Origin: an uncultured Bacteroidota bacterium
Lineage (GTDB): Bacteria; Bacteroidota; Bacteroidia; AKYH767-A; 2013-40CM-41-45
Direction of reading: 5' to 3'
Assembly (NCBI GenBank): GCA_937871435.1
Contig: CALMQM010000040.1
Coordinates: 1 to 64,000 of the forward strand
Length of the DNA: 64,000 nt
The notes below the pieces were generated by a model, which saw only the letters and a list, made by a program, of their open reading frames with translations, did no database searches and had not been told where the DNA came from. Each line of letters starts with the position of its first letter. Positions within the stretch are counted from its first letter, which is position 1. Shown here in pieces: positions 33,286-42,043 of the stretch. The translations under genes were made by a program, and so were the position numbers.

Positions 33286-34743
33286 TCAGACAGTCTTGAG
33301 ACCGGATCGAATAAGAAAAAGACCCAGATAGGTAAAAATGCCGTTGACAATCAGTAATTCAAAGCCGAATTTATATCCATTGAAAATCGTCTCTGAATAG
33401 TCATTTAAAATATAGCAGACGATGGGAGAAAGAAGACATACCAAGGGTACCCATTTATCTTTTACTCCCTGTTTAGAAAACAGGCCAAAAGCATACAATC
33501 CAAGTAAAGGACCATATGTGTATCCGGCAACGGTGAACAATTTATTGATCACTGCATCATCATTGATGAGTCTGAAAATGACAATCACAATTAGTAAGAG
33601 AAGTGCAAAGCTGATATGAACGGTATAGCGTGTGTGTTTTTGTTTTTCTTCGCTCCAACCCTTCTTTTTTATCCCTAAAAAATCAATACAAAACGAAGCA
33701 GTAAGTGCAGTCAAAGCTCCGTCTGCGCTGGGATAAGCTGCTGATATCAATCCAATAATAAAGAAGATCGCGGATAAAGTACCTAAACTGTTCAATGCTA
33801 CTGTTGGAAACAAATCATCACTGCTGCGGGTTGGGATGGCAAGACCTTTGGATGACGAATAGATGTACAGTAATGCTCCCAAAGCGAGGAACATAATATT
33901 TACAAAGAGTAAAATAATGCTGAAGGTGTACATGTTTTTTTGAGAATCCTTCAGCGTTTTGACACTGATATTTTTCTGCATCATCTCCTGATCCAGACCC
34001 GTCATCGCGATGGCGATAAACATCCCGCCAAAAAATTGTTTCAGGAAAAATCCTTTCGGTCTCCAGTCACTATTCACTACTTTGGAATATTCACCATTAA
34101 ATACTTTGTCAAAAAGATCCCCAAAACTCATATCCATTTGTTTCACGATGAGGATTACTGACAGAATCACAGAAAGCAGCATGAACGTAGTCTGGAGCAT
34201 ATCTGTCCAGACAATAGTCTTTACTCCTCCTTTGAATGTATACAACAAAATCAGGGCGATGAAAGTCGCCACTGTCAACCAGAATGGAATTCCCCAATTA
34301 TCAAATACAAAGGTCTGAAGTACGTTTACCACAACGAACAATCGAAAAGATGCACCTATTGTTCTGGAAAGGATAAAATAGAAAGCTCCTGTTTTATAAC
34401 TCCAGAAACCAAATCTGCTTTCCAGGTAGGAATAAATTGACGTCAGATTTAGTCTGTAATACAGAGGAAGTAACATGGTGGCAATCACTGTATAACCTAC
34501 CAGATAGCCAAAAACGACCATGAGGTAAGTAAATTGAGTGGAGCCAACCCATCCGGGAACTGACATGAAAGTGACTCCCGATAAGGATGCTCCGATCATC
34601 CCATATGCGACAATATACCATTTGGATGATTTATTGCCTATAAAAAAGGATTCGTTGTCGGCATGACGGCTGGTTCGCCATACAACATAAAAGAGTAAGG
34701 CGGAATAGGCTAATACGCATGTTAAAATCAAACCTGGTGACAT
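33286..34743 (-). CDS. Sodium:solute symporter family transporter (SSS)
   Basis: The 485-residue protein has about 13 hydrophobic helices and the SSS family layout. An early Trp-Tyr segment (SSKWYIVAYGMIGASLSGVTFMSVPG) is followed by YRLNLTSIYSYLESRFG, TIGASFRLFVVVNVLQ, FKGGVKTIVWTDMLQTT (sodium site region) and GLISAAYPSADGALTALTASF near TM8, where the family has its Na2-site Ser/Thr. It imports a small solute with Na+; the substrate is not predictable (amino acid, sugar, nucleoside or sialic-acid types share this pattern). It lies upstream of the LysM-RlpA gene and is divergent from recR. Confidence 0.92.
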   Translation of the reverse strand: MSPGLILTCVLAYSALLFYVVWRTSRHADNESFFIGNKSSKWYIVAYGMIGASLSGVTFMSVPGWVGSTQFTYLMVVFGYLVGYTVIATMLLPLYYRLNLTSIYSYLESRFGFWSYKTGAFYFILSRTIGASFRLFVVVNVLQTFVFDNWGIPFWLTVATFIALILLYTFKGGVKTIVWTDMLQTTFMLLSVILSVILIVKQMDMSFGDLFDKVFNGEYSKVVNSDWRPKGFFLKQFFGGMFIAIAMTGLDQEMMQKNISVKTLKDSQKNMYTFSIILLFVNIMFLALGALLYIYSSSKGLAIPTRSSDDLFPTVALNSLGTLSAIFFIIGLISAAYPSADGALTALTASFCIDFLGIKKKGWSEEKQKHTRYTVHISFALLLLIVIVIFRLINDDAVINKLFTVAGYTYGPLLGLYAFGLFSKQGVKDKWVPLVCLLSPIVCYILNDYSETIFNGYKFGFELLIVNGIFTYLGLFLIRSGLKTV

Positions 34744-34831
34744 TCCGTTTAGGGTTGTGTATCCAAGCCGAAGTAACTAATTTCGCATTCAGTAAAGGAA
34801 ATCGCCTAAACAGACTTATCAACACAAAATC

Positions 34832-35461
34832 TTGAGTACTTTTTCATCCAGAATATTAGAAGAAACCGTGGCGGAGTTTTCCCGACTGCCCGGTATTGGT
34901 AAACGAACGGCTCTGAGGCTGGTTTTGCATTTACTGAAAACGGCTCCTGAAGAGCCGGAAAAACTCGGAAATGCATTGGTGCGTTTGAGAAAAGAAATTC
35001 GTTACTGTTCAATTTGTCACAATATCACTGAAAGAGAAACGTGCGCGATTTGTTCCAACCCCAGGAGAGATGATGCAGTGATTTGTGTTGTTGAAGATAT
35101 TCGTGATGTGATAGCAATTGAAAACACGAATCAATACAATGGCAAATACCATGTACTTGGCGGGATCATCAGCCCGATGGATGGAATTGGTCCCTCAGAC
35201 CTCGCCATTGACTCCTTGCTGGTTCGTTTGAAAGAACATCCGGTCCGTGAATTGATTATGGCTTTGAGTGCGACGATGGAAGGAGACACAACAGCATTTT
35301 TTATTTTCAAAAAAATTGCCGCGTTGTCACTTCCGGATATCCGTTTCTCAACGATTGCAAGAGGAGTATCAGTTGGTGACGAGCTGGAATACGCGGATGA
35401 GGTAACACTTGGAAGATCCATACTTCACCGGGTTCCATATGAAAATTCAATTCCAAAATGA
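34832..35461 (+). CDS. recR: Recombination mediator protein RecR
   Basis: The 209-residue protein contains the RecR order of domains: a helix-hairpin-helix ([22 protein letters not shown]), a C4 zinc finger ([19 protein letters not shown]) and a Toprim domain ([36 protein letters not shown]). It ends with the Walker-B-like strand and [21 protein letters not shown]. It helps RecF/RecO load RecA at gaps. The only suitable initiation codon is TTG at 34832, giving [23 protein letters not shown], the expected length ahead of the helix-hairpin-helix; no ATG exists nearby in frame. It is divergent from the symporter gene across 88 bases. Confidence 0.95.
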   Translation: MSTFSSRILEETVAEFSRLPGIGKRTALRLVLHLLKTAPEEPEKLGNALVRLRKEIRYCSICHNITERETCAICSNPRRDDAVICVVEDIRDVIAIENTNQYNGKYHVLGGIISPMDGIGPSDLAIDSLLVRLKEHPVRELIMALSATMEGDTTAFFIFKKIAALSLPDIRFSTIARGVSVGDELEYADEVTLGRSILHRVPYENSIPK

Positions 35462-35527
35462 TTTCTAAGTGGTTTGCGTCCTGATATTCCTTGATGAACT
35501 GTAAACTTTAATCCTTCCGATTTCTTT

Positions 35528-37501
35528 GTGAAGCTATCCGTCATTATTGTCAATTACAACGTCAAGTATTTTCTTGAACAATGCCTGCATTCGGTATTGA
35601 AAGCATCCGCAGGTATTGCTACGGAAATTTGGGTTGTGGATAATAATTCAGTGGATGGATCAGTGGAAATGCTTGCTGAAAAATTTCCAACTGTTAAGCT
35701 TATCGCAAATACTGATAACAAAGGATTTTCGAAAGCAAACAATCAGGCGATTGAAAAATCCACTTCGGAATACGTCTTGTTGCTGAATCCGGATACTGTA
35801 GTTGAAGAGGATACATTCCGGAAAATGCTATCATTCATGGATTCCCATCCCGATGCTGGAGGTTTGGGAGTAAAAATGATAGATGGAACAGGTCGTTTTC
35901 TCCCGGAATCAAAAAGGGGATTGCCTACTCCTGCGGTTGCATTTTATAAGATATTCGGTTTGTCAGCGTTGTTTCCAAAATCCAAAACATTTGGAAAATA
36001 CCATTTAGGCTATCTTGGAGAGAATGAAATTAATTCCGTGGATGTACTGGCAGGTGCTTTCATGTTGATTCGTAAAAAAACGCTGGATAAAATTGGATTG
36101 CTGGACGAAGATTTTTTCATGTATGGAGAAGACATTGATTTGTCATACAGAATTATCAAAGGCGGCTATAAGAATTATTATTTCCCGGAAACACGAATAA
36201 TCCATTACAAAGGAGAGAGTACAAAAAAGAGCAGTGTCAATTATGTTTTTGTGTTCTACAACGCGATGATCATTTTCGCGCGTAAACATTTCTCCAAATC
36301 AAACGCTTCACTTTTCACCTTCTTTATTCGTCTGGCAATTTACCTGCGGGCCGGTGCAGCTTTGTTCATCCGATTCATCAAAAGAATTTTTCTTCCTTTA
36401 CTTGACATGCTCCTGCTCTATTCAGGCATGTATTTTTTGAAGGAATACTGGGGAAAAAATATGGTGGTCAATTACCCGCCTGCCTTCATGCAGTTGGCTG
36501 TGCCCGGGTATATATTTCTTTGGATCACCTCAGTTTTTTTCAGCGGCGGATACGATTCACCTATTCGATTATCCAAAGTTATTCGGGGGATCTTCACAGG
36601 AACCTTGTTCATACTTGTCATCTACGCTTTGTTACCCGAAGCGTCCCGCTTTTCAAGAGCCCTAATTTTACTTGGCTCAGTATGGGCCAGTATTGCAATG
36701 ATACTGGATCGATTACTTTTAAATGCTCTTTCTTCCAAAAGCGTCGTGATGGACAATGAAGCAAGAAAACGATTACTCATTGTTGGTCAAGAAGAAGAAG
36801 GGGTGCGTGTATTATCCTTACTCAAATTATCTTCCACCTCTCACAACTTTATTGGCTTCGTAAAACCAGCTGAAATCGTGAATCAGGGAATAAAACATCA
36901 TGCTGAGTATGAAAAATATTTCCTCGGTAATGTGAATAAACTTGGTGAGATCATTGAAGTCTACGGTATTGAAGAAGTCATATTCTGTGGCAAAGACATT
37001 TCTTCAAACCAAATCATCAACTGTATGTCAACAGATCAGGCAAAAGATGTTGAATACAAAATCGCGCCACCTGAAAGTATGTTCATTATAGGTTCCAGTT
37101 CGGTTGATAATCCCGGGGAATTGTACGTGATTGACATCAACAGCATCAGTAAATCGGTTAACAAGAGAAACAAAAGAGTAATGGATATTGCACTATCACT
37201 TTTCTTTTTCATAGTATCACCATTACTGATCATTTTACAACATAAACCCGGAGGCTATTTTTCTAATATTTTTAGTGTGCTTGCGGGAAGAAAATCATGG
37301 GTAGGATATTCAGGTGAATTACACACTACCACTACTTTGCCCGGAATAAGACCCGGAGTGTTGGGACCTTTGGATGGTTTGCCACAACATTCTCTGGACC
37401 AGTTGACCATCTCTCGTCTAAACACCTTGTATGCAAAAGATTACAAAGCTTCCACAGACCTGCACATTGTGTGGAAAGGGTGGAGAAATTTGGGCAGATA
37501 A
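35528..37501 (+). CDS. GT2 glycosyltransferase fused to a WbaP-like membrane module with incomplete sugar-phosphate transferase domain
   Basis: The 657-residue protein, with a GTG start, has four parts. Residues 1-245 are a GT-A glycosyltransferase: LSVIIVNYNVKYFLEQCLHS, VVDNNSVDGS, LLLNPDTVVEE and FMYGEDIDLSYRI, the rhamnosyltransferase-like GT2 layout. Residues about 265-400 hold four or five hydrophobic helices. Residues about 414-500 are a Rossmann-like segment (RLLIVGQEEEGVRVLSLL) like the CoA_binding_3 part of polyprenyl glycosylphosphotransferases. Residues 548-657 match the beginning and end of the bacterial sugar transferase domain (KRVMDIALSLFFFIVSPLL, RKSWVGYSGE, GIRPGVLGPL, STDLHIVWKGW) but lack its central catalytic FRTM and Asp-Glu segment. 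It probably works in cell-surface polysaccharide synthesis at the inner membrane. Confidence 0.85.
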   Translation: MKLSVIIVNYNVKYFLEQCLHSVLKASAGIATEIWVVDNNSVDGSVEMLAEKFPTVKLIANTDNKGFSKANNQAIEKSTSEYVLLLNPDTVVEEDTFRKMLSFMDSHPDAGGLGVKMIDGTGRFLPESKRGLPTPAVAFYKIFGLSALFPKSKTFGKYHLGYLGENEINSVDVLAGAFMLIRKKTLDKIGLLDEDFFMYGEDIDLSYRIIKGGYKNYYFPETRIIHYKGESTKKSSVNYVFVFYNAMIIFARKHFSKSNASLFTFFIRLAIYLRAGAALFIRFIKRIFLPLLDMLLLYSGMYFLKEYWGKNMVVNYPPAFMQLAVPGYIFLWITSVFFSGGYDSPIRLSKVIRGIFTGTLFILVIYALLPEASRFSRALILLGSVWASIAMILDRLLLNALSSKSVVMDNEARKRLLIVGQEEEGVRVLSLLKLSSTSHNFIGFVKPAEIVNQGIKHHAEYEKYFLGNVNKLGEIIEVYGIEEVIFCGKDISSNQIINCMSTDQAKDVEYKIAPPESMFIIGSSSVDNPGELYVIDINSISKSVNKRNKRVMDIALSLFFFIVSPLLIILQHKPGGYFSNIFSVLAGRKSWVGYSGELHTTTTLPGIRPGVLGPLDGLPQHSLDQLTISRLNTLYAKDYKASTDLHIVWKGWRNLGR

Positions 37502-37526
37502 GAGGTTCTCATTATTCATTATTTTA

Positions 37527-37534
37527 TAAATTTG
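37527..37534 (+). promoter_or_regulatory. Candidate -7 element upstream of the E2 gene
   Basis: TAAATTTG matches TAnnTTTG and lies 67 bases before the E2 start codon, in the 100-base gap after the glycosyltransferase gene. No convincing -33 TTG was found, so confidence is low. Confidence 0.3.
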
Positions 37535-37601
37535 TGCAAGAGGATGGTATTCAATCCTCCGTTATTTATCAGTTCTCAACAATCCAAAGCATAGAATTTT
37601 C

Positions 37602-38924
37602 ATGGTTCAGTTGATCATGCCCAAAATGGGCGAAAGTGTAGCAGAAGCAACCATTTTAAAATGGCTGAAAAAAGAAGGCGACAAAATCGAAGCAGATGAA
37701 CCGGTGCTAGAAATTGCAACCGACAAAGTTGATTCAGAAGTTCCTTCACCGGCAGCAGGCGTTCTTTCCAAAAGACTGTTTGAAGAAGGTCAGGTTGTAA
37801 AAGTTGGTGAGGTCATTGCGATGATCGCTGCGGAAGGTGAAAGCACACAAACAAGTGCTCCGGTTTCTCAACCACCTGCAACCGCTCCTGCTCCTGTACC
37901 GGCTGTTCCTGTTGCAAACGGTAAATCCAATGCTGTTCCGGTGAGCCATGAACCTCTTTCCAAAACCTCATCTTCCGGTAGATTCTATTCTCCGCTTGTT
38001 CGCAACATTGCGAAACAGGAAGGATTGTCCATGTCCGAATTGGAAACAATTGCCGGATCAGGAATGAACAACCGTGTTACGAAGTCCGATATTCTCCATC
38101 ACCTTGAACAACGTGGGCAGGGCGGTACATCCATTGCGGCTCCTGTTGCTAAACCGGCATCTGCTCCGGCAGCTGCACCAGCCGCTTCTGTTGCTCCTGC
38201 TGTATCAGTAGGTGGTAGTTTTGAAATCATTGAAATGGATCGCATGCGTAAATTGATTGCGGACCATATGGTGATGTCAAAACAAACTTCGCCACATGTA
38301 ACTTCTTATGTTGAAGCTGATGTTACCAACATTGTGAAATGGCGCGACAAGGTTAAGTCTGCATTCGAAAAGAGAGAGCGTGAAAAAATTACCTTCACTC
38401 CTATTTTCATAGAAGCTGTTTGTCAGGCGATAAAAGATTTCCCGATGGTAAATGTATCCGTGGATGGATCACGCATCATTAAAAAGAACTTCATCAATAT
38501 CGGAATGGCAACTGCACTTCCAAGTGGAAATCTGATTGTTCCGGTAATAAAAAATGCTGACCACCTTAGTTTAACCGGAATAACAAAAGCAGTAAATGAT
38601 CTGGCCAACCGTGCCAGAAATAACAAATTGAAACCGGAAGAAATTCAGGATGGAACTTTTACTCTCACCAATGTTGGCAGTTTCGGAAATGTGATGGGTA
38701 CACCGATTATTAACCAGCCACAAGTTGCCATTCTTGCTGTCGGTGCGATTCGTAAGAAACCCGCTGTGATCGAAACTCCTGAAGGTGATACCATCGGCAT
38801 CCGTCACATGATGTTTCTTTCTTTGTCCTATGATCATCGTGTTGTTGACGGTTCACTTGGTGGCAGTTTCCTGAGAAGAATTGCCGACTACCTTGAAAAA
38901 TTTGATGTCAACCGTAACTTCTGA
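37602..38924 (+). CDS. Dihydrolipoamide acyltransferase, E2 of a 2-oxoacid dehydrogenase complex
   Basis: The 440-residue protein has one lipoyl domain (residues 1-77; EIATDKVDSEV with Lys42 as lipoylation site). An Ala/Pro-rich swinging linker follows, then a peripheral subunit-binding domain (FYSPLVRNIAKQEGLSMSEL, about 127-165) and a second Ala/Pro linker. The catalytic domain (about 205-440) ends LSYDHRVVDGSLGGSF, with the active-site His and Asp. It passes acyl groups from E1 to CoA in the core of pyruvate, branched-chain or 2-oxoglutarate dehydrogenase. The wording fits the branched-chain or acetoin/pyruvate group seen in Bacteroidota; the exact substrate is undecided. No E1 or E3 gene is adjacent. 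Confidence 0.92.
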   Translation: MVQLIMPKMGESVAEATILKWLKKEGDKIEADEPVLEIATDKVDSEVPSPAAGVLSKRLFEEGQVVKVGEVIAMIAAEGESTQTSAPVSQPPATAPAPVPAVPVANGKSNAVPVSHEPLSKTSSSGRFYSPLVRNIAKQEGLSMSELETIAGSGMNNRVTKSDILHHLEQRGQGGTSIAAPVAKPASAPAAAPAASVAPAVSVGGSFEIIEMDRMRKLIADHMVMSKQTSPHVTSYVEADVTNIVKWRDKVKSAFEKREREKITFTPIFIEAVCQAIKDFPMVNVSVDGSRIIKKNFINIGMATALPSGNLIVPVIKNADHLSLTGITKAVNDLANRARNNKLKPEEIQDGTFTLTNVGSFGNVMGTPIINQPQVAILAVGAIRKKPAVIETPEGDTIGIRHMMFLSLSYDHRVVDGSLGGSFLRRIADYLEKFDVNRNF

Positions 38925-38974
38925 TCTGTTTTACTTCTCCTTCACTTGTTCTTATCAGCAATAAAAATCCAGGA

Positions 38975-40585
38975 ATGACCAGAATTCACTTCGCGAAAAT
39001 TTTCGCGTTACCGGTTTTGGCGGCACTCTTTTGCCCCACATTTTCAGCCGGACAAAAAGCAAAAGCCGGACATGTTCTCACAACCGATGAAGCTAAAATT
39101 GTGAAAAAGGATGCGGCAACTTTGTTTGTTTCTACAGACTACAAAGGTGCTCTCACAGGGTATAAGGATCTGGTAAAAGCTGATCCATCCAATGCTGACT
39201 ACAACTACAGACTTGGAGTTTGTTACCTCATGACAAGTGTAGATAAATCAGCCGCACTTGCCTGCCTTGAAAAAGGAAAGAATGCAAAAGATGCAAAGAA
39301 GGATATCGCTTTCTATCTTGGAATGGCCAACATGTATCAGATGAACTGGGATGCAGCCATTGAAAATTTTCAATCGTACAAGGCAAGCAGTGCAAACAAA
39401 CCCATGAAGGATTTTCTTCCTACAGATCGTTTGATTGAAATGTGCAACAATGGAAAACAACTTTCATCTTCAAAAGCCAATGTCACATTCACCAACATGG
39501 GAAAAGGCATTAATTCACCATTTGAAGAATACAATGCGTTTATATCGGCAGACAACAAAGAACTCGTTTTTACATCCAGAAGGAAAGGAAATATCGGAGG
39601 CTTCGTTGAAGATCTGGGAATCTATACTTCTGATCTGTATTGGTGTTTGTGGAAAGATACCATATGGAGCAAATGCAAAGGACTTGGTGGTATTGTGAAT
39701 AGTGAATGGGATGAAGAAGCGGTCGGACTAAGTGCTTTGGGAGATGAATTGTTTATTTATTTTGATAATGTGGATGCCTTTGCTGACTTAGGAATTGCAT
39801 CGCTCAAAGGAAAAACCTGGCAGAAGCCGGTGATGTTGCCCGAACTGATAAATTCCAAGCAATACGAAGGAGGAGCCTGCACTTCACTGGATGGTTCGAT
39901 GATTATTTTTTCAAGTAACCGGAAAGAATCACTCGGCGGAAATGATTTATGGATGGTAAAAAAAGAAGCAAGTGGTGAATGGGGTGCTGTGACGAATATG
40001 GGAAATGTACTCAATACTAAATATGATGAGGAATCACCATTTTTGACTTTGGATGGAAAAACTTTGTATTTCAGTTCCAAAGGACACAACAGTATGGGAG
40101 GTTATGATTTGTTTAAATCCAGTTGGGATGCCGCTGCAGGTAAATGGGGAGCTCCTGTAAATCTCGGATTGCCTATCAACGACGCGGATGATAATTCGTT
40201 CATCTCTTTCACGGGCGACGGGCGTTACGCGTACATTTCGGCTTTGATGAAAGACGGATACGGTGACCGCGATATATACAGAATTGAATACAACGATACT
40301 TTGGATCATCCTTTCCGGACGCTTATCACCGGAAATGTCAGTTCATCCAGTGGAAGCAGAATTGAATTGACAAAGGTTACTCTCACCAACAAGGCTGATC
40401 AGTCTGTGATGGTTTATAAACCAAATACTGCCACTAATGCTTTTGTTTTGAATGCTGCACCTGGCGAATATACTCTGAGTGTGGAAGGTTATAATTTTGC
40501 TGCTTACACTGAAGATATCACAATCGCCAACGAATTTCCAGTTAAGGAAGTCAATAAGCAGATTGCTGTAACTTCCACTAAATAG
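38975..40585 (+). CDS. Secreted TPR and PD40 beta-propeller protein
   Basis: The 536-residue protein has a signal peptide (about 1-25, ending TFSAGQ) and TPR-like helices (about 35-150; SNADYNYRLGVCYLM, KKDIAFYLGMANMYQMNWDAAI). A PD40 propeller follows (about 170-450; FISADNKELVFTSRRKGN, TSLDGSMIIFSSNRKESLGGNDLWM, LTLDGKTLYFSSKGHNSMGGYDLF), then a C-terminal beta domain (GNVSSSSGSRIELTKVTLTN) like a carboxypeptidase regulatory fold. This is the PorE/OmpA-type layout without the OmpA domain, so it has no visible peptidoglycan anchor. The role is probably scaffolding in the periplasm or outer membrane. It lies between the E2 and exonuclease genes with small gaps. Confidence 0.85.
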   Translation: MTRIHFAKIFALPVLAALFCPTFSAGQKAKAGHVLTTDEAKIVKKDAATLFVSTDYKGALTGYKDLVKADPSNADYNYRLGVCYLMTSVDKSAALACLEKGKNAKDAKKDIAFYLGMANMYQMNWDAAIENFQSYKASSANKPMKDFLPTDRLIEMCNNGKQLSSSKANVTFTNMGKGINSPFEEYNAFISADNKELVFTSRRKGNIGGFVEDLGIYTSDLYWCLWKDTIWSKCKGLGGIVNSEWDEEAVGLSALGDELFIYFDNVDAFADLGIASLKGKTWQKPVMLPELINSKQYEGGACTSLDGSMIIFSSNRKESLGGNDLWMVKKEASGEWGAVTNMGNVLNTKYDEESPFLTLDGKTLYFSSKGHNSMGGYDLFKSSWDAAAGKWGAPVNLGLPINDADDNSFISFTGDGRYAYISALMKDGYGDRDIYRIEYNDTLDHPFRTLITGNVSSSSGSRIELTKVTLTNKADQSVMVYKPNTATNAFVLNAAPGEYTLSVEGYNFAAYTEDITIANEFPVKEVNKQIAVTSTK

Positions 40586-40591
40586 AAACTG

Positions 40592-41359
40592 ATGCAATTA
40601 CAACTTAAAAGACCGATTGTTTTCCTTGATCTGGAAACAACCGGTGTAAATGTCGGAGCCGACAGAATTGTCGAAATTGCTTTGCTTAAAATTTTTCCAA
40701 ATGGTAATCGCGATTCCAAGAATATGAGAATCAATCCAACTATTCCTATTCCTTTGGAGGCTTCTAAAGTTCATGGCATCTATGATCCCGACGTGGCGGA
40801 TTCTCCAAAGTTTAGTGATGTAGCGAAAGATCTCAATACATTTCTGGGAGGCAGTGATCTGGGTGGATACAATTCCAACAAATTCGATATTCCATTGTTA
40901 ATTGAAGAATTTACACGCTGCGGAATCATCTTTGATTTGAGCGATCGGAAGTTGATTGATGTTCAAAACATCTTTCACAAAATGGAACAACGCACACTTG
41001 CCGCTGCCTATAAATTTTATTGCGATAAGGATCTGACGAATGCACACAGCGCCGAAGCAGATACATTGGCTACGTATGAAGTATTGCTTTCCCAACTGGA
41101 AAAATATGATTCGTTGAAAAACGATGTTGACTTCCTCGCGCAATTTAGTTCAATCACGAAAAATGTGGACCTGGCAGGCAGAATTGTATTCAATGAAAAA
41201 GGCGAAGAGGTATTTAACTTCGGTAAATACAAGGGCAAACTTGTAAAGGAAGTATTCAAAACCGAACCTTCCTATTATGATTGGATGATGAAAGGTGATT
41301 TCGCAACCAATACAAAAAATGTAATTACACAATTGCGTTTAAAAGAATTCAACAAGTAG
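40592..41359 (+). CDS. DnaQ-like 3'-5' exonuclease with C-terminal FGKYKG domain
   Basis: The 255-residue protein has the DEDDh exonuclease motifs: FLDLETTGVNVGADRIVEIAL (Exo I, Asp-Glu), GGYNSNKFDIPLL (Exo II, Asp) and TNAHSAEADTLATYEVL (Exo III, His and Asp). The C-terminal 50 residues (FNFGKYKGKLVKEVFKTEPSYYDWMM) form the small DUF3820-like domain found after the exonuclease in ExoX-like proteins. It probably trims DNA 3' ends in repair or replication-associated processing. The ATG at 40592 is only 6 bases after the preceding stop, so the gene is likely in the same transcript as the PD40 protein. The FAH gene follows after 24 bases. Confidence 0.9.
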   Translation: MQLQLKRPIVFLDLETTGVNVGADRIVEIALLKIFPNGNRDSKNMRINPTIPIPLEASKVHGIYDPDVADSPKFSDVAKDLNTFLGGSDLGGYNSNKFDIPLLIEEFTRCGIIFDLSDRKLIDVQNIFHKMEQRTLAAAYKFYCDKDLTNAHSAEADTLATYEVLLSQLEKYDSLKNDVDFLAQFSSITKNVDLAGRIVFNEKGEEVFNFGKYKGKLVKEVFKTEPSYYDWMMKGDFATNTKNVITQLRLKEFNK

Positions 41360-41383
41360 GATTATTCATACTTTCCTTAGTAT

Positions 41384-41995
41384 ATGAAAATCATTTGCAT
41401 TGGCAGAAATTATGTGGAACATGCTTTGGAACTGAAAAATGAAGTTCCTGCAGAACCGGTTTTTTTTCTAAAGCCGGATACAGCTATACTTCCTGAACAA
41501 AGACCATTTTATATACCGGATTTTTCTAAAGAAATCCATCATGAAATTGAACTGGTGCTGAAAATTTGCAAAGAAGGAAAGAATATTGCACCGGAATTTG
41601 CTTCCCGCTATTTCGATCAGATCACAGTTGGAATTGATTTTACAGCCAGGGATATTCAACAGAAGCAAAAAGAAAAAGGCTTGCCCTGGGAGCCTGCCAA
41701 AGCATTCGATCATTCTGCTCCGGTAGGCAAGTTTATTTCCTTCTCTTCATTGGCTAATCCTCAATCTATCCGTTTTCATCTGGATAAAAATGGAAATACT
41801 GTTCAAACCGGATCCAGTGATTTGATGATACATTCTTTTGAGAAAATGATCAGTTATGTTTCGCAGTTTATTACGTTGAGAAAAGGTGATCTGATATTTT
41901 CAGGAACTCCAAATGGCGTAGCACAAGTCAATCCCGGCGATGTTCTCAATTGCTATCTGGAGGATCAATTACTTCTGACTGTAGAAGTAAAATAA
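41384..41995 (+). CDS. Fumarylacetoacetate hydrolase (FAH) family protein
   Basis: The 203-residue protein is the short FAH type. It shows IICIGRNYVEHALELKNEVP, EPVFFLKPDTAIL, IHHEIELVLKI (metal-binding Glu pair), GIDFTARDIQQKQKEKGLPWE with the metal Asp, and IFSGTPNGVAQVNPGD near the end. Related proteins act as acylpyruvate hydrolases or oxaloacetate decarboxylases (FAHD1 group), cleaving C-C bonds in 2-oxo compounds with Mg2+. Exact substrate unknown. It is the last gene of the plus-strand run E2-PD40-exonuclease-FAH and is followed by a terminator hairpin. Confidence 0.92.
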   Translation: MKIICIGRNYVEHALELKNEVPAEPVFFLKPDTAILPEQRPFYIPDFSKEIHHEIELVLKICKEGKNIAPEFASRYFDQITVGIDFTARDIQQKQKEKGLPWEPAKAFDHSAPVGKFISFSSLANPQSIRFHLDKNGNTVQTGSSDLMIHSFEKMISYVSQFITLRKGDLIFSGTPNGVAQVNPGDVLNCYLEDQLLLTVEVK

Positions 41996-41997
41996 AA

Positions 41998-42024
41998 AAG
42001 CCCGCCATTTTAATTGGCAGGCTT
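41998..42024. terminator. Hairpin terminator between FAH and DUF4878 genes
   Basis: Arms 41998-42007 (AAGCCCGCCA) and 42015-42024 (TGGCAGGCTT) pair over 10 positions with one C-A mismatch and a 7-base loop. The left side is a run of A (41993-41999), giving a T-run for minus-strand transcripts. It lies between convergent stops and probably serves both. Confidence 0.75.
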
Positions 42025-42043
42025 CTTACTATAAAATCATCGT

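Noticed and set aside
33192-33350. A longer N-terminus of the LysM-RlpA protein beginning at 33350
   Set aside because: It would overlap the symporter gene and bury the signal peptide that begins at 33191.
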